This document shows, one piece after another, positions 10,212-22,542 of a stretch of 64,000 bases of DNA. The notes under the pieces are model-generated. The model had not been told where the DNA came from and did no database searches. It saw only the letters and a list, made by a program, of their open reading frames with translations. Source of the DNA: Parabacteroides sp. PH5-46 (lineage in GTDB: Bacteria > Bacteroidota > Bacteroidia > Bacteroidales > Tannerellaceae). Every line of letters starts with the position of its first letter. Position 1 is the stretch's first letter. The translations under genes were made by a program, and so were the position numbers. The stretch spans positions 124,001-188,000 of the forward strand of contig NZ_JARXXA010000007.1 in NCBI RefSeq assembly GCF_029892785.1. Reading direction: 5' to 3'.

Positions 10212-11096
10212 TTATATTTTGAAGCGGCTACGTGCGTACCTTTCCCGATATTCAGTTGGGGTTACCCCTTTCTTTTTTCTGAATATACGATTGAAATTAG
10301 ACAGATTGTTAAATCCGCTTTTATAACAGATCTCAGAGATCGTATCACTAGTCTCAATCAATCGGCTAATTGAGCCGGATATACGGATCTCGTTCAGATT
10401 ATCAATAAAGGTCTTCCCCGTCCACTTCTTCAAAAAACGAGTAACGGAAGATTCACTTGCATTTATCAGATTGGCTACATCTGCTAATGTAATCGAGCGC
10501 TGATAGTTTTCATGCAAAAACAACATGATCATACTCAAGCGGTCGTTATCCTGATCCTTAAAATTATTTACATTATTTAATGTATTCAGGCGTCGTGCGT
10601 TTGTATCTAAAGACAAAGATTTGAGTATATCCAACAAGCGCAATAGATTCCGGAAAGAATTGGTCTCATCATTATTGGACAACATCTTTAACTCCGGCTG
10701 GATACGATGAATTGTATCCTTACTGAAAACCAAGCCATGAGCAGCATTATCAAACATATTCCGTATGGTTTTAAAATGCCTCTTATTAATCAGGCTATCA
10801 AATAAAGAACGATGAAACTGAATCGTAATTTCTACCGTATTCTCAAATTTACATGTGTGATTGGAATATGCATGTGTTGTTCCGCCTCCGATAAGAAGTA
10901 AGTCTAAATCGCCGATTTCTTCTATCGAATCAGCAACCACACGAATCGCTCCTGAAGCATTTTCAAGATAGTTCAATTCAAATTCCGGATGTACATGAGG
11001 GGGATAAGCGAAACTTTGCTTATTCCGCTGCATCACCAGAAAGCAATCTTCCGGTGAAAGCGATGTAACTTCCTGTAATACGTCTATCTGACTCAT
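10212..11096 (-). CDS. AraC-family transcriptional regulator with cupin-like sensor domain
   Basis: The ATG at 11096 is chosen; a TTG 24 bp upstream gives a longer frame. The 294-residue product has an N-terminal cupin-like domain (YPPHVHPEFELNYLENASGA) and a C-terminal AraC double helix-turn-helix (about 195-290). Helix 1 is ITLADVANLINASESSVTRF, helix 2 ISEICYKSGFNNLSNFNRIF, and the family end motif KKGVTPTEYRERY is present. It probably senses a small ligand. No divergent target is present: the upstream neighbour is rpoC on the same strand. It sits between rpoC and DUF3467, a place usually without a regulator. Confidence 0.88.
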   Translation of the reverse strand: MSQIDVLQEVTSLSPEDCFLVMQRNKQSFAYPPHVHPEFELNYLENASGAIRVVADSIEEIGDLDLLLIGGGTTHAYSNHTCKFENTVEITIQFHRSLFDSLINKRHFKTIRNMFDNAAHGLVFSKDTIHRIQPELKMLSNNDETNSFRNLLRLLDILKSLSLDTNARRLNTLNNVNNFKDQDNDRLSMIMLFLHENYQRSITLADVANLINASESSVTRFLKKWTGKTFIDNLNEIRISGSISRLIETSDTISEICYKSGFNNLSNFNRIFRKKKGVTPTEYRERYARSRFKI

Positions 11097-11186
11097 AAAA
11101 ACAAACCATAACCCACTCAAGGATTGATATAAACTACTTACAAATATAGTAAATGCTACGCTCTTTTCTATTACAACAGGATATAA

Positions 11187-11218
11187 AAAAGGCTGCCATT
11201 TTGAAATAGCAGCCTTTT
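11187..11218. terminator. Terminator after rpoC
   Basis: AAAAGGCTGC (11187-11196) and GCAGCCTTTT (11209-11218) form a 10-bp stem with a 12-nt loop, with A and T runs on both sides. It lies 22 bp beyond the rpoC stop and can act in both directions. Confidence 0.85.
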
Positions 11219-11240
11219 ATTTTATCTGAAAAAGGTATGA

Positions 11241-14200
11241 TTAATCTTCCCTTTTATCAACTACTTTATCCATCATATTAAGTTCGACAACATTCTTGCG
11301 GTTTGCATAGATACGTTCGAACTCATCTTTAGCACCAACTACCAGCTTGTCGAAATCACGCTGACCGGTACCGGCAGGAATTAAGTGACCGCAAATAACG
11401 TTTTCTTTCAAACCTTCCAGACGGTCTACTTTTCCGTTGATTGCAGCTTCGTTCAGCACCTTCGTTGTTTCCTGGAAAGAAGCAGCCGACATAAAACTGT
11501 TCGTCTGCAAAGCGGCACGTGTAATACCTTGAAGTATCTGATTAGCAGTAGCAGGAACAGCGTCCCTCACTTCAACAGTCTTCAAGTCACGACGCTTCAA
11601 CATACTGTTCTCATCCCTTAGTTTACGAGCCGTAACAATCTGTCCGGCCTGCAAGGTCTGAGAATCACCGCCATCTACAACAACTTTCTTGCCCCAGATA
11701 CGGTCGTTTTCATCCATAACTTCCAGTTTGTCTACAATCTGTTGTTCCAGGAAGCGAGTATCACCCGGATCAACCACTTCTACCTTACGCATCATCTGGC
11801 GTACAATTACCTCAAAGTGTTTATCGTTGATCTTCACACCCTGCAAACGATATACGTCCTGTACTTCATTTACAATGTATTCCTGAACAGCTGTCGGACC
11901 TTTAATAGCCAGGATATCCGAAGGAGTGATAGCTCCATCTGACAACGGCATACCCGCACGGATATAGTCGTTTTCCTGAACCAAAAGTTGTTTTGACAAA
12001 GACACCATATACTTCTTCACTTCACCCAGTTTGGAAGTTACTGTGATTTCACGATTACCACGTTTGATCTTACCGAAACCAACCTCTCCATCGATTTCAG
12101 CTACTACCGCCGGATTAGACGGATTACGAGCTTCAAACAATTCGGTTACACGAGGAAGACCTCCGGTAATGTCACCCGTTTTACCAACGGCACGAGGCAT
12201 TTTAACCAACACTTCCCCAGCTTTTACAGTATCGCCGTTTTCTTTCACAACGTGCGCACCTAAAGGTAGTGAGTAGTTCTTCAAATGGTTTCCTTCTCCA
12301 TCTATAATATGAACAACCGGAGCTTTTGTTTTATCTTTCGGTTCGATGATAATTTTTTCCTTCAAACCTGTCGTTTCGTCACTTTCAACCTTGTAAGTAA
12401 TACCTTCGATAACGCTTTCAAACTCTATCTTACCGGCTACTTCCGAAACAATTACAGCATTGAACGGGTCCCATTCGATAATCGTATCCCCTTTCTTTAC
12501 TGTATCTCCGTTATTGAAATACAGCTTAGAACCATAAGGTACGTTATGAGTCAGCAATACAATTTTTGTATTCGGATCAACGATACGCATTTCAGCCAGA
12601 CGGCTTACAACCACTTGGTGTAGCTTGCCTGTTACGTCTACAGTTTCAACAGAACGTAACTCATCAATTTCCAGGATACCATCGTATTTTGAAACAATAC
12701 TACTTTCCGTAGCAATATTTGAAGCAATACCCCCAACGTGGAACGTACGCAATGTTAACTGTGTACCAGGCTCTCCAATGGACTGTGCAGCAATTACACC
12801 TACAACCTCACCTCTTTGAACCATCTGACCAGTAGCCAGATTACGACCATAACATTTTGCACAAACTCCCTTCTTGGATTCGCAAGTAAGTACCGAACGG
12901 ATTTCTACGCTTTCTATTGGAGATTCTTGAATCTTCTTGGCTGCATCTTCACGTATTTCTTCACCTGATTCAACAATCAATTCGCCTGTAAGCGGGTGTT
13001 GAATATCATGAACAGAAACACGTCCCAGAATGCGTTCATACAGAGAAGCAATAACTTCTTCGTTGTTTTTTAACTCCGTACAAACCAATCCACGTAAAGT
13101 TCCACAGTCTTCTTCATTGATGATCACATCATGTGATACGTCAACCAAACGACGTGTTAAATACCCTGCATCGGCAGTTTTTAAAGCCGTATCAGCCAAG
13201 CCCTTACGAGCACCGTGAGTGGAGATAAAGTATTCCAATACCGACAGACCTTCCTTAAAGTTAGAAAGGATCGGGTTTTCAATAATCTGTCCACCTTCTG
13301 CACCACTCTTCTGAGGTTTTGCCATCAAACCACGCATACCGGAAAGCTGGCGGATCTGTTCTTTAGAACCACGAGCACCGGAATCCATCATCATGAACAC
13401 AGAGTTGAATCCGTCATTATCAGCTGTAAGCTGCTTAATCAGAATTTCAGACAAACGGCTGTTAACGTGTGTCCATGTATCAATAATCTGGTTATAACGT
13501 TCATTAAACGTAATGAATCCCATACTGTAGTTATTCAGTATCTGATCCACTTCTTCATAACCTTCTTTTATTAATTTATCTTTTTCAGCCGGGATAAGTA
13601 CGTCTGCCAAATTAAAGGACAAACCGCCTTTGAAGGCCATCTGATAACCCAGGTTCTTAATATCATCAAGGAATTGAGCTGTACGGGCAACCCCGCAAGA
13701 TTTAATTACTTCGCCAATAATATCACGAAGCGATTTCTTCCCCAGAAGTTCATTAACAAAACCAACTTCTTCCGGAACGAACTCATTTACCATTATACGA
13801 CCAACAGAAGTTTCTATCATTCGTTTAACGGATTCTCCATTTTCGAGAACTTCCACATATACTTTTATCGGAGCGTGGATATCTACTTTTCCTTCATTAT
13901 AGGCTATAATAGCTTCTTCCACACCGTAGAACATCAAGCCTTCACCTTTCGTTCCCGAACGCAGCTTGGTGATATAATACAACCCAAGTACCATATCCTG
14001 AGAAGGAACAGTAATAGGAGCACCATTGGCCGGATTCAAAATGTTATGAGAAGCAAGCATCAACATCTGCGCTTCTAGGACAGCTTCATTCCCTAATGGC
14101 AAGTGAACAGCCATCTGGTCACCATCAAAGTCCGCATTAAATGCAGTACATGCCAATGGGTGTAACTGAATAGCCTTACCTTCTATCAATTTAGGCTGGA

Positions 14201-15539
14201 AAGCCTGGATACCTAAACGGTGCAATGTTGGGGCACGGTTAAGTAATACCGGATGACCCTTCATTACATATTCCAAAATATCCCAAACAACCGGCTCTTT
14301 ACGATCTACAATTTTCTTCGCAGATTTAACCGTCTTGACAATACCGCGTTCAATCAACTTACGAATAATGAATGGTTTGTACAGTTCGGCTGCCATATCT
14401 TTAGGGATACCACACTCATGCATCTTCAATTCCGGTCCAACAACAATTACCGAACGAGCAGAATAGTCAACACGTTTACCCAGCAAATTCTGACGGAAAC
14501 GTCCTTGCTTTCCTTTCAAACTATCTGATAGAGATTTCAATGGACGGTTTGCGTCTGTCTTCACGGCACTTGACTTGCGCGAGTTGTCAAACAATGAATC
14601 GACTGCTTCCTGAAGCATACGTTTTTCATTACGCAAAATTACTTCCGGAGCTTTAATATCTATAAGTCTTTTCAGACGGTTATTACGAATAATAACACGA
14701 CGATACAAGTCATTTAAGTCTGATGTAGCAAAACGCCCACCATCTAAGGGTACTAACGGACGCAATTCCGGCGGAATAACCGGTACAACCTTGACAACCA
14801 TCCATTCCGGCTTGTTGCGACCTCTGGACGCACGGAATGATTCTACTACCTGCAAACGTTTCAACGCCTCATTCTTACGTTGCTGGGAAGTATCTGTGCT
14901 AGCCCGATGACGTAAATCATAAGACAGAGTATCCAAATCCAAACGAGATAACAAGTCGTATACTGCCTCTGCACCAATCTTTGCAATAAATTTGTTAGGA
15001 TCGGTATCTTCCAGCAGTTGGTTTTCTTTAGGCAGATTATCTAATATCTGTAAATATTCTTCTTCCGACAACAAGTCCAACTCAGCAACGGTGTCAATCG
15101 GCCCCGGTTGAATAACGACATATCGTTCGTAATAAATGATTGAGTCAAGTTTTTTTGTTGGTATTCCTAACAAATAACCAATTTTGTTGGGCAAAGAACG
15201 GAAATACCAAATATGAGCCACAGGAACAACCAAGTGGATATGCCCCATACGCTCCCGACGAACCTTTTTTTCCGTAACTTCTACACCGCAACGATCACAC
15301 ACAATCCCCTTATAGCGAATACGTTTATATTTACCGCAATGGCACTCATAGTCTTTAATAGGACCAAAAATGCGCTCGCAGAACAAACCATCCCGTTCTG
15401 GTTTATATGTACGATAGTTGATAGTCTCAGGCTTCAGAACTTCACCACTTGAATTCTCCAAGATTTCTTCCGGTGAAGCTAAGCCAATTGTAATTTTTGA
15501 AAAGTTACTCTTTATCTTATTTTCTTTTCTAAAAGCCAT
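11241..15539 (-). CDS. rpoC: DNA-directed RNA polymerase subunit beta'
   Basis: A 1432-residue catalytic subunit of RNA polymerase. The N-terminal zinc ribbon ([20 protein letters not shown], about 66-85) and the active-site Mg motif [12 protein letters not shown] are intact, as are the bridge-helix and trigger-loop region ([19 protein letters not shown]) and the second zinc cluster ([19 protein letters not shown]). It starts 27 bp after the rpoB stop, so the two are co-transcribed as in nearly all bacteria. The length is normal for Bacteroidetes. Transcription ends at the hairpin at 11187-11218. Confidence 0.99.
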   Translation of the reverse strand: MAFRKENKIKSNFSKITIGLASPEEILENSSGEVLKPETINYRTYKPERDGLFCERIFGPIKDYECHCGKYKRIRYKGIVCDRCGVEVTEKKVRRERMGHIHLVVPVAHIWYFRSLPNKIGYLLGIPTKKLDSIIYYERYVVIQPGPIDTVAELDLLSEEEYLQILDNLPKENQLLEDTDPNKFIAKIGAEAVYDLLSRLDLDTLSYDLRHRASTDTSQQRKNEALKRLQVVESFRASRGRNKPEWMVVKVVPVIPPELRPLVPLDGGRFATSDLNDLYRRVIIRNNRLKRLIDIKAPEVILRNEKRMLQEAVDSLFDNSRKSSAVKTDANRPLKSLSDSLKGKQGRFRQNLLGKRVDYSARSVIVVGPELKMHECGIPKDMAAELYKPFIIRKLIERGIVKTVKSAKKIVDRKEPVVWDILEYVMKGHPVLLNRAPTLHRLGIQAFQPKLIEGKAIQLHPLACTAFNADFDGDQMAVHLPLGNEAVLEAQMLMLASHNILNPANGAPITVPSQDMVLGLYYITKLRSGTKGEGLMFYGVEEAIIAYNEGKVDIHAPIKVYVEVLENGESVKRMIETSVGRIMVNEFVPEEVGFVNELLGKKSLRDIIGEVIKSCGVARTAQFLDDIKNLGYQMAFKGGLSFNLADVLIPAEKDKLIKEGYEEVDQILNNYSMGFITFNERYNQIIDTWTHVNSRLSEILIKQLTADNDGFNSVFMMMDSGARGSKEQIRQLSGMRGLMAKPQKSGAEGGQIIENPILSNFKEGLSVLEYFISTHGARKGLADTALKTADAGYLTRRLVDVSHDVIINEEDCGTLRGLVCTELKNNEEVIASLYERILGRVSVHDIQHPLTGELIVESGEEIREDAAKKIQESPIESVEIRSVLTCESKKGVCAKCYGRNLATGQMVQRGEVVGVIAAQSIGEPGTQLTLRTFHVGGIASNIATESSIVSKYDGILEIDELRSVETVDVTGKLHQVVVSRLAEMRIVDPNTKIVLLTHNVPYGSKLYFNNGDTVKKGDTIIEWDPFNAVIVSEVAGKIEFESVIEGITYKVESDETTGLKEKIIIEPKDKTKAPVVHIIDGEGNHLKNYSLPLGAHVVKENGDTVKAGEVLVKMPRAVGKTGDITGGLPRVTELFEARNPSNPAVVAEIDGEVGFGKIKRGNREITVTSKLGEVKKYMVSLSKQLLVQENDYIRAGMPLSDGAITPSDILAIKGPTAVQEYIVNEVQDVYRLQGVKINDKHFEVIVRQMMRKVEVVDPGDTRFLEQQIVDKLEVMDENDRIWGKKVVVDGGDSQTLQAGQIVTARKLRDENSMLKRRDLKTVEVRDAVPATANQILQGITRAALQTNSFMSAASFQETTKVLNEAAINGKVDRLEGLKENVICGHLIPAGTGQRDFDKLVVGAKDEFERIYANRKNVVELNMMDKVVDKRED

Positions 15540-15566
15540 GTTGTTTGTTTATAAAGAGTTATTGAA

Positions 15567-18500
15567 TTAATCCAGCGTAAAACTCAAGCCAAGACCTCTT
15601 AATTCATGCAGCAATACGTTCAGTGATTCCGGAATACCTGGATTCGGCATTGGTTCACCTTTTACTATTGCTTCGTAAGCCTTGGAACGTCCGATTACAT
15701 CATCTGATTTAATCGTGAGAATTTCCTGCAAGATATGAGCTGCACCAAATGCTTCAAGAGCCCAAACCTCCATTTCTCCGAAACGCTGGCCCCCAAACTG
15801 TGCTTTACCTCCTAACGGCTGTTGAGTAATCAATGAATACGGTCCGATAGAACGGGCATGCATCTTATCATCAACCATGTGACCGAGTTTCAGGAAGTAT
15901 GTCATACCAACAGTTGCCGGTTGGTCAAATCGCTCACCGGTACCACCGTCATACAAGTATGTTTTTCCGTAACGGGGAATTCCGGCTTTGTCCGTCCAGT
16001 TGTTCAGGTCGTCCATAGAAGCACCGTCAAAAATAGGCGTCGCAAACTTCACATCTAATGTCTTGCCTGCCCAACCTAATACAGCTTCAAATATCTGACC
16101 CAGGTTCATACGAGAAGGCACCCCTAAAGGATTTAAACAGATATCTACCGGAGTTCCATCTTCAAGGAACGGCATATCTTCCTGACGAACAATCTTGGAA
16201 ACAATACCTTTATTTCCGTGACGTCCTGCCATTTTATCTCCGACCTGTATCTTACGCTTTTTAGCGATGTAGACTTTGGCCATCTGAACAATACCGGTTG
16301 GAAGCTCATCTCCAATTGTAAGGTCGAATTTCTTACGCTTCAAATCAGCATCCAGTTCTTTGTATTTCTTCAAATAGTTCAGGATGACTTCTTTTATCAA
16401 ATCATTTTTAGACTGATCAGTAGTCCACTTGCTAACCTGAACAGAATTATAATCCAAACCTTCCAACTCCTTGCGGGTAAACTTCACTCCTTTAGGAATA
16501 ACTTCCAGGTTCATATAATCTTTCACACCCTGAGAAACTTTTCCACTTGTCAATACCATTAACTTCTCAACAAGTACGTTCTTCAGGTCTGCCATTTTCT
16601 GTTCATACTCTTCATCCAGTTTTGGAAGAATAGCTTTATCTGTCAATCTTGATTTACGTTTCTTCACAGCTTTAGAGAAGAGGCTGGTTTCAATAACTAC
16701 CCCTCTCAGTGAAGGTGTTGCTTTCAAGGATGCATCTTTCACATCACCAGCTTTATCCCCAAATATTGCACGTAACAATTTTTCTTCAGGGGAAGGATCT
16801 GATTCACCTTTCGGAGTAATCTTACCGATAAGGATATCACCTGGTTCGATACGAGCACCTACCCTAACAATACCTCTTTCATCCAAATCTTTGGTTGCTT
16901 CTTCACTCACGTTAGGTATATCAGATGTCAACTCTTCCATACCGCGCTTCGTTTCGCGAACCTCCAATATATATTCATCAACATGTACAGACGTGAAGAA
17001 GTCTTCACGTACCATACGTTCGTTCAAAACAATAGCATCTTCATAATTATATCCCTTCCATGGCATGTATGCAACCTTAACGTTACGCCCCAAAGCCAAT
17101 TCTCCTTTTTGAGTAGAATAACCTTCCGTAAGCATCTGACCAGCTTTCACACGGTCACCACGTTCTACAACCGGACGCAAATCGACAGTTGTATTTTGGT
17201 TTGTTTTACGCCATTTAGGAATATTGTATGTTTCAACCGCATCTTCAAAACTTACAAAGTCTTCATTCTCTGTACGGTCATATTTAATCTTAATGCAAGT
17301 TGAATCAACAAAAACAACTTCGCCATCACCTTCGGCAAGAATCTGCGTGCGGGAATCTCTTGCAACCTGTCCTTCAATACCCGTACCCACAATAGGAGAT
17401 TCCGGACGTAATAATGGAACAGCCTGGCGCATCATGTTAGATCCCATCAATGCACGGTTTGCATCATCATGCTCTAAGAAAGGAATTAAAGAAGCAGCAA
17501 TAGACGCAATCTGAGTTGGAGAAACGTCCATCAAGTCTACTTCTGCCGGAGTAACCAGTGGAAAGTCTGCCTCCAATCTTGATTTTACTCTATCCCGTAT
17601 AAATTTGCCATCCTCATCAAGTGGAGCATTTCCTTGGGCAATCATCAATTTTTCTTCTTCTTCCGCAGTATAATATTGCAGCCCTTCTTCCGAGAAATCA
17701 ACTTTGCCACCCTCCATAACCCTACGATAAGGAGTAGCAATAAACCCTAAATCACTAATCTTTGCATACACACAAAGAGAAGATATCAAACCGATATTAG
17801 GTCCTTCAGGTGTTTCAATCGGACAAAGACGACCATAATGTGTGTAGTGTACGTCACGCACCTCGAAACCGGCACGCTCTCTGGACAAACCACCAGGTCC
17901 TAATGCAGACAAACGACGTTTATGAGTAATTTCAGCCAATGGATTCGTTTGATCCATAAACTGTGACAATGCGTTTGTACCAAAAAATGAATTAACAACA
18001 GAAGAAATTGTCTTCGCGTTAATCAAATCAATCGGAGTAAACACCTCATTATCGCGCACATTCATGCGTTCGCGCACTGTACGAGACATACGAGCCAAAC
18101 CAATACCAAATTGATTATACAACTGCTCACCTACAGTACGTACACGTCGATTACTCAAGTGGTCAATATCATCAACAATAGCTTTAGAGTTAACCAACTC
18201 AATCAGATATTTGATAATCTCAATAATATCTTCTTTCGTCAGAACCTTAATCTCTTCACTTGTTGTAAGACCTAATTTTTTATTTATTCTGTAACGTCCA
18301 ACTTCCCCAAGATCATATCTCTTTTCAGAGAAGAACAGATTCGTAATAATTTCACGGGCACTTGTTTCATCAGCAGGATCTGCATTTCTTAATTGCCTGT
18401 AAATATATAATACAGCTTCTTTCTCCGAGTTACTTGGGTCTTTTTGGAGTGTATTGTATATAATCGCATAGTCGGATAGATTTTGATCTTCACGATGTAA

Positions 18501-19382
18501 TAAAATATTTTGCGTACCCGAGTCTAGGATCGCTTCAATATTATCTGTATCCAATACCGATTCACGGTCGATAATAACATCGTTACGTTCAATAGATACA
18601 ACTTCACCTGTATCTTCGTCAACAAAGTCTTCAACCCACGTTTTCAAAACACGGGCAGCCAACTTTCGGCCTATTAGTTTTTTCAGATTTGTTTTGGTAA
18701 CCTTTACCTCTTCAGCCAGGTTGAAAATTTCGAGAATATCCTTATCACTCTCAAAACCAATAGCTCTTAGCAAGGTAGTTACCGGTAATTTCTTTTTACG
18801 GTCGATATAAGCATACATTACATTGTTTATGTCTGTTGCAAATTCGATCCATGAGCCCTTGAACGGGATAATACGTGCTGAATACAATTTTGTCCCGTTA
18901 GCGTGTATACTCTGTCCGAAGAATACGCCCGGAGAACGGTGTAACTGAGAAACAACAACACGTTCCGCTCCATTTATAACGAAAGTACCTCTTTCTGTCA
19001 TATATGGAATAGGACCCAAATACACATCCTGAACAACAGTATCAAAATCTTCATGATCAGGATCTGTACAATATAATTTCAATTTTGCCTTTAATGGCAC
19101 ACTATAAGTAAGTCCACGTGCAATACATTCTTCAATCGTATATCTGGGTGGATCTATGTAATAGTCCAAAAACTCCAATACGAAGTTATTACGGGTATCT
19201 GCTATTGGAAAATTTTCCGCAAATACCTTATATAGTCCCTCCTTTTTTCTCTTTTCGGGAGGCGTGTCAAGTTGAAGAAAGTCTTGGAATGACTTCAATT
19301 GTACTTCGAGAAAGTCCGGATAAGGGAGTAAATTCTTTATCGAAGCGAAATTAATTCTTTGGTTTCCAGTTGTTGAAGACAT
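15567..19382 (-). CDS. rpoB: DNA-directed RNA polymerase subunit beta
   Basis: A 1271-residue RNA polymerase subunit. The rifampicin-binding segment reads [19 protein letters not shown], then [20 protein letters not shown], with the residues equivalent to E. coli Asp516, His526 and Ser531 in their wild-type form. The C-terminal clamp contact [20 protein letters not shown] is intact. It is preceded by a 105-bp gap after rplL that holds a strong hairpin, the probable point where rpoBC transcription is set relative to the ribosomal genes. Confidence 0.99.
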   Translation of the reverse strand: MSSTTGNQRINFASIKNLLPYPDFLEVQLKSFQDFLQLDTPPEKRKKEGLYKVFAENFPIADTRNNFVLEFLDYYIDPPRYTIEECIARGLTYSVPLKAKLKLYCTDPDHEDFDTVVQDVYLGPIPYMTERGTFVINGAERVVVSQLHRSPGVFFGQSIHANGTKLYSARIIPFKGSWIEFATDINNVMYAYIDRKKKLPVTTLLRAIGFESDKDILEIFNLAEEVKVTKTNLKKLIGRKLAARVLKTWVEDFVDEDTGEVVSIERNDVIIDRESVLDTDNIEAILDSGTQNILLHREDQNLSDYAIIYNTLQKDPSNSEKEAVLYIYRQLRNADPADETSAREIITNLFFSEKRYDLGEVGRYRINKKLGLTTSEEIKVLTKEDIIEIIKYLIELVNSKAIVDDIDHLSNRRVRTVGEQLYNQFGIGLARMSRTVRERMNVRDNEVFTPIDLINAKTISSVVNSFFGTNALSQFMDQTNPLAEITHKRRLSALGPGGLSRERAGFEVRDVHYTHYGRLCPIETPEGPNIGLISSLCVYAKISDLGFIATPYRRVMEGGKVDFSEEGLQYYTAEEEEKLMIAQGNAPLDEDGKFIRDRVKSRLEADFPLVTPAEVDLMDVSPTQIASIAASLIPFLEHDDANRALMGSNMMRQAVPLLRPESPIVGTGIEGQVARDSRTQILAEGDGEVVFVDSTCIKIKYDRTENEDFVSFEDAVETYNIPKWRKTNQNTTVDLRPVVERGDRVKAGQMLTEGYSTQKGELALGRNVKVAYMPWKGYNYEDAIVLNERMVREDFFTSVHVDEYILEVRETKRGMEELTSDIPNVSEEATKDLDERGIVRVGARIEPGDILIGKITPKGESDPSPEEKLLRAIFGDKAGDVKDASLKATPSLRGVVIETSLFSKAVKKRKSRLTDKAILPKLDEEYEQKMADLKNVLVEKLMVLTSGKVSQGVKDYMNLEVIPKGVKFTRKELEGLDYNSVQVSKWTTDQSKNDLIKEVILNYLKKYKELDADLKRKKFDLTIGDELPTGIVQMAKVYIAKKRKIQVGDKMAGRHGNKGIVSKIVRQEDMPFLEDGTPVDICLNPLGVPSRMNLGQIFEAVLGWAGKTLDVKFATPIFDGASMDDLNNWTDKAGIPRYGKTYLYDGGTGERFDQPATVGMTYFLKLGHMVDDKMHARSIGPYSLITQQPLGGKAQFGGQRFGEMEVWALEAFGAAHILQEILTIKSDDVIGRSKAYEAIVKGEPMPNPGIPESLNVLLHELRGLGLSFTLD

Positions 19383-19427
19383 TTAGTTGGGAATTTATTG
19401 AACTTAATGAAAATATAGACACAAAAA

Positions 19428-19461
19428 GGTTAAGAATCACTTTTATAGATGATTCTTAACC
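19428..19461 (-). terminator. Attenuator-like hairpin between rplL and rpoB
   Basis: GGTTAAGAATCA (19428-19439) and TGATTCTTAACC (19450-19461) form a perfect 12-bp stem with a 10-nt loop. On the transcribed (minus) strand the stem is followed at once by five T residues, so it looks like an intrinsic terminator inside the operon. In E. coli the same gap holds a partial terminator and an RNase III site that lower rpoBC expression relative to rplJL. Confidence 0.75.
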
Positions 19462-19487
19462 AAATTTACCTGTAACAGGCTATAATA

Positions 19488-19868
19488 CTATTTAAGCTCA
19501 ACTTCTGCTCCAGCTTCTTCCAAACTTTTCTTTAATCCTTCAGCATCAGCCTTAGCAATACCTTCTTTAATATTGCTTGGAGCACCGTCTACTAAATCTT
19601 TAGCTTCTTTCAAGCCAAGACCTGTCAATTCTTTCACTAATTTAACGATTGCCAACTTATTAGCTCCCGGAGATTTCAAAACAACATCAAAAGAAGTTTT
19701 TTCTTCAGCAGCATCAGCAGCACCACCACCGGCAGCAGGACCAGCTACAGCAACAGCTGCAGCAGCAGGTTCGATACCATATTCTTCTTTCAGGATAGTA
19801 GCTAATTCGCTAACTTCTTTTACAGTCAAGTTTACTAATTGTTCAGCAAAAGCTTTTAAATCTGCCAT
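19488..19868 (-). CDS. rplL: 50S ribosomal protein L7/L12
   Basis: A 126-residue acidic protein. The N-terminal dimerisation helix ([20 protein letters not shown]), Ala/Gly-rich hinge (about 35-52) and C-terminal factor-binding domain ([20 protein letters not shown], then [14 protein letters not shown]) are all present. It forms the ribosomal stalk with L10 and recruits translation GTPases such as EF-Tu, also encoded in this cluster. It is 41 bp after rplJ. Confidence 0.99.
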   Translation of the reverse strand: MADLKAFAEQLVNLTVKEVSELATILKEEYGIEPAAAAVAVAGPAAGGGAADAAEEKTSFDVVLKSPGANKLAIVKLVKELTGLGLKEAKDLVDGAPSNIKEGIAKADAEGLKKSLEEAGAEVELK

Positions 19869-19909
19869 TTTTGTATGATTTAAATATTTGTTTATCTTTT
19901 AATTTAATT

Positions 19910-20440
19910 TTATCTTTCTTCCAGAGTTTTCAAAACTCCAAGAATTGTTTGTCCTGATGATTGTAAAGCAGAAACCACATTTTTTGCCGGAGATTGCAAC
20001 AAAGCAATAACATCGCCAATAAGTTCGTTTTTGCTCTTGATATTCACCAAAGCCTCCAGGTTTTCAGCTCCAATATAAAAGCTTTCCTGTACGTAAGCAG
20101 CTTTCAATTGAGGTTTAGCTTCTTCCTTTTTCTTTTCAGCTTTAGTAAAATCTTTAATCAGGCGGGCCGGTACATTTGCCACATGAGAAAACATAACAGC
20201 TGTATTACCTTTCAAAGCACTATCCAATTGAGAGAAATCCCCTTCAACATTTTCTAATGCTTTTTTAAGCAAGGTATTCTTTACAACTACCAGTTTCACT
20301 TCCTTTTTAAAACATTCCCGTCTCAACGCACTTGTTTTTTCGGCATTAAGAGCTTCTATGTTTGTCAAATAGAAGTTGGGATACTCCTGTATTGTGGCAG
20401 TAAGTTGTTCTATAATTTTGCTTTTATCTTCCTTTTTCAT
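19910..20440 (-). CDS. rplJ: 50S ribosomal protein L10
   Basis: A 176-residue stalk base protein. The N-terminal rRNA-binding domain (KSKIIEQLTATIQEYPNFYL, then RRECFKKEVKLVVVKNTLLK) and the C-terminal helix that binds L7/L12 dimers are recognisable. In many bacteria L10 with L7/L12 represses its own mRNA leader. The rplA-rplJ gap here is only 15 bp, so there is little room for the E. coli-type leader. Confidence 0.97.
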   Translation of the reverse strand: MKKEDKSKIIEQLTATIQEYPNFYLTNIEALNAEKTSALRRECFKKEVKLVVVKNTLLKKALENVEGDFSQLDSALKGNTAVMFSHVANVPARLIKDFTKAEKKKEEAKPQLKAAYVQESFYIGAENLEALVNIKSKNELIGDVIALLQSPAKNVVSALQSSGQTILGVLKTLEER

Positions 20441-20455
20441 CGTTCAATTGTTTTA

Positions 20456-21154
20456 TTAATTTTCCTCAACTGATTTCGGGTCAATTTTAATACCCGCACT
20501 CATTGTACTTGAAAGATAAATGCTCTTTATATATGCACCTTTTGCAGCAGTCGGTTTCAACTTAATCAAAGTAGAAATAAATTCCTTTGCATTTTCACGA
20601 ATCTGGTCAGGAGTAAAAGACACCTTTCCTACTGATGTGTGAACAATACCGGTTTTGTCTACTTTAAAATCGATTTTACCTTGTTTTACTTCTTTGATAG
20701 CCTGTCCTACATCATTGGTAACAGTTCCACTCTTTGGATTCGGCATCAAACCACGTGGGCCTAATACTCTACCTAAAGCACCAATTTTACCCATGATAGA
20801 AGGCATCGTAATGATAACATCGATATCAGTCCAACCTCCTTTAATTTTGTCAATATATTCGTCCAATCCAACATAGTCAGCTCCAGCTTCATTCGCTTCA
20901 GCTTCTTTGTCGGGAGTACATAATGCAAGAACCCTGATCTGCTTACCTGTTCCGTGAGGCAATGATACCACACCTCTCACCATTTGATTGGCTTTACGGG
21001 GGTCAACACCTAAGCGAACATCAACATCAACAGAAGCATCAAATTTTGTAGTAGTAATTTCTTTTACTAATGCAGAAGCTTCTTTTAATGTATATGCTTT
21101 CCCAGGTTCAATTTTTCCTAAAGCCAATTTTTGATTTTTCGTAAGTTTAGTCAT
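20456..21154 (-). CDS. rplA: 50S ribosomal protein L1
   Basis: A 232-residue protein of the L1 stalk. Typical segments are [32 protein letters not shown] and [21 protein letters not shown]1 moves deacylated tRNA out of the E site, and in E. coli it represses the rplK-rplA transcript. The gene is 14 bp after rplK, consistent with coupled translation. Confidence 0.99.
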   Translation of the reverse strand: MTKLTKNQKLALGKIEPGKAYTLKEASALVKEITTTKFDASVDVDVRLGVDPRKANQMVRGVVSLPHGTGKQIRVLALCTPDKEAEANEAGADYVGLDEYIDKIKGGWTDIDVIITMPSIMGKIGALGRVLGPRGLMPNPKSGTVTNDVGQAIKEVKQGKIDFKVDKTGIVHTSVGKVSFTPDQIRENAKEFISTLIKLKPTAAKGAYIKSIYLSSTMSAGIKIDPKSVEEN

Positions 21155-21168
21155 CGCAATTGATTTTT

Positions 21169-21612
21169 TTAATTATTACCCGGGAATGTCCCTTTAACAG
21201 TGATACCCATACTTCTAGCTGTTCCAGCTACCATTTTCATAGCAGCTTCAACAGTAAAGCAGTTCAAATCCACAAGTTTATCCTCTGCGATAGTCTTTAC
21301 CTGATCCCAGGTTATTTCCGCAACTTTCTTACGGTTTGGCTCTGCAGAACCTCCTTTTAATTTAGCTACTTCCATTAATTGGATAGCTACAGGAGGAGTC
21401 TTAACTACAAAGTCAAAAGACTTATCAGCATAGTAAGTAATTATGACAGGTAATACTTTACCTGGCTTGTCTTGGGTCCTGGCATTGAATTGCTTGCAAA
21501 ACTCCATAATATTAATACCCTTAGAACCTAAGGCAGGTCCTACTGGCGGAGAAGGGTTTGCAGCTCCTCCTTTAATCTGTAATTTGATTTGTCCAGCAAC
21601 TTCTTTAGCCAT
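21169..21612 (-). CDS. rplK: 50S ribosomal protein L11
   Basis: A 147-residue protein of the GTPase-associated centre. The N-terminal signature ([20 protein letters not shown], then [17 protein letters not shown]) and the C-terminal rRNA-binding part ([10 protein letters not shown]) are present. It is needed for stringent-response signalling on the ribosome. It follows nusG after 70 bp. Confidence 0.99.
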   Translation of the reverse strand: MAKEVAGQIKLQIKGGAANPSPPVGPALGSKGINIMEFCKQFNARTQDKPGKVLPVIITYYADKSFDFVVKTPPVAIQLMEVAKLKGGSAEPNRKKVAEITWDQVKTIAEDKLVDLNCFTVEAAMKMVAGTARSMGITVKGTFPGNN

Positions 21613-21682
21613 TTTTCTAAAATTTATTGATTATAAAATCAAACTTAAAAGAACTCAATACTGCTCCGTAACAAGCAAATAC

Positions 21683-22225
21683 TTATTCTTTTTCTACCTG
21701 TAAATAACCCAATTCAAGTGGGGTTTTCCGTCCGAAGATTTTAACCATCACTTTCAGTTTCTTTTTCTCAGCGTTAACCTCTTCAATCACTCCACTGAAG
21801 CCATTGAATGGGCCAAAAGTAACTTTTACGTTTTCACCAACGTAGTATTGGATATCCAAATCATCGTGTTGCTCCTGCAATTCATCAACCGTACCTAAAA
21901 TACGGCTTACTTCTGCTGGGCGTAGAGGTATTGGATTTTCCGAACCGCCAAGAAAACCTATTACATTGGGAATGTTTCTTAACCGATGCGCTACTTCACC
22001 AACTAAATTAGCTTCTACTAATACATAACCCGGCAGGTAGGCTCTTTCTTTCATCACCTTCTTGCCGTTACGCATCGTAAAAGTTTTTTCAGTAGGAATC
22101 AACACCTGCGATACATATTCCCCCAAGTCTGTATTTTTTAATTCAGTCTCAAGATATTCTCTAACTTTATTCTCTTTGCCACTAATGGCTCGCAGAACAT
22201 AAAATTTTTTATTATTGTCAGACAT
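21683..22225 (-). CDS. nusG: Transcription termination/antitermination factor NusG
   Basis: A 180-residue protein with an N-terminal NGN domain (KFYVLRAISGKENKVREYLE, then LPGYVLVEANL) that binds RNA polymerase and a C-terminal KOW domain (GENVKVTFGPFNGFSGVIEE) that contacts NusE or Rho. It is located between secE and rplK as in most bacteria, which rules out the RfaH-like UpxY antiterminators that Bacteroidales carry in capsule loci. Confidence 0.98.
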   Translation of the reverse strand: MSDNNKKFYVLRAISGKENKVREYLETELKNTDLGEYVSQVLIPTEKTFTMRNGKKVMKERAYLPGYVLVEANLVGEVAHRLRNIPNVIGFLGGSENPIPLRPAEVSRILGTVDELQEQHDDLDIQYYVGENVKVTFGPFNGFSGVIEEVNAEKKKLKVMVKIFGRKTPLELGYLQVEKE

Positions 22226-22245
22226 ATACTACCTTAAAACACCAA

Positions 22246-22440
22246 TTAAAATACTCGCTCGTAGACAAAACGCATAATGTTTTCAAAGCTTATATCAACC
22301 ACAAAGATCAATGCCGCAATTATTAGGGAAGCAAACATGACAACCACAGCACTATTGGAAAGTTCAATCCTTGTAGGCCAAGAAACTTTATATACAAGTT
22401 CGTTATAAGATTCCTTAAAATAGTTAATTATTTTCTTCAT
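22246..22440 (-). CDS. secE: Preprotein translocase subunit SecE
   Basis: A 64-residue protein with an amphipathic segment (INYFKESYNELVYKVSWPTR) and one C-terminal membrane helix (SAVVVMFASLIIAALIFVVD), the minimal SecE form. It clamps SecY in the protein-conducting channel. It lies between tRNA-Trp and nusG in the standard order. Confidence 0.96.
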   Translation of the reverse strand: MKKIINYFKESYNELVYKVSWPTRIELSNSAVVVMFASLIIAALIFVVDISFENIMRFVYERVF

Positions 22441-22465
22441 TTGAATCTATAGATTTTCTTTTTTG

Positions 22466-22538
22466 CACGGAAGGAGAGGCTCGAACTCCCGACACCTGGT
22501 TTTGGAGACCAGTGCTCTACCGACTGAGCTACTTCCGT
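22466..22538 (-). tRNA. tRNA-Trp (CCA)
   Basis: A 73-nt cloverleaf. Acceptor ACGGAAG pairs with CTTCCGT; the anticodon stem CTGGT / ACCAG closes the loop CTCCAAA, anticodon CCA; the T loop reads TTCGAGC. The terminal CCA is not encoded. It sits between tuf and secE, a widespread arrangement. Confidence 0.97.
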
Positions 22539-22542
22539 ATGG

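Noticed and set aside
17880-18010. Possible rifampicin-resistance changes in rpoB
   Set aside because: The key positions (FMDQ, THKRR, SALG) carry wild-type residues.
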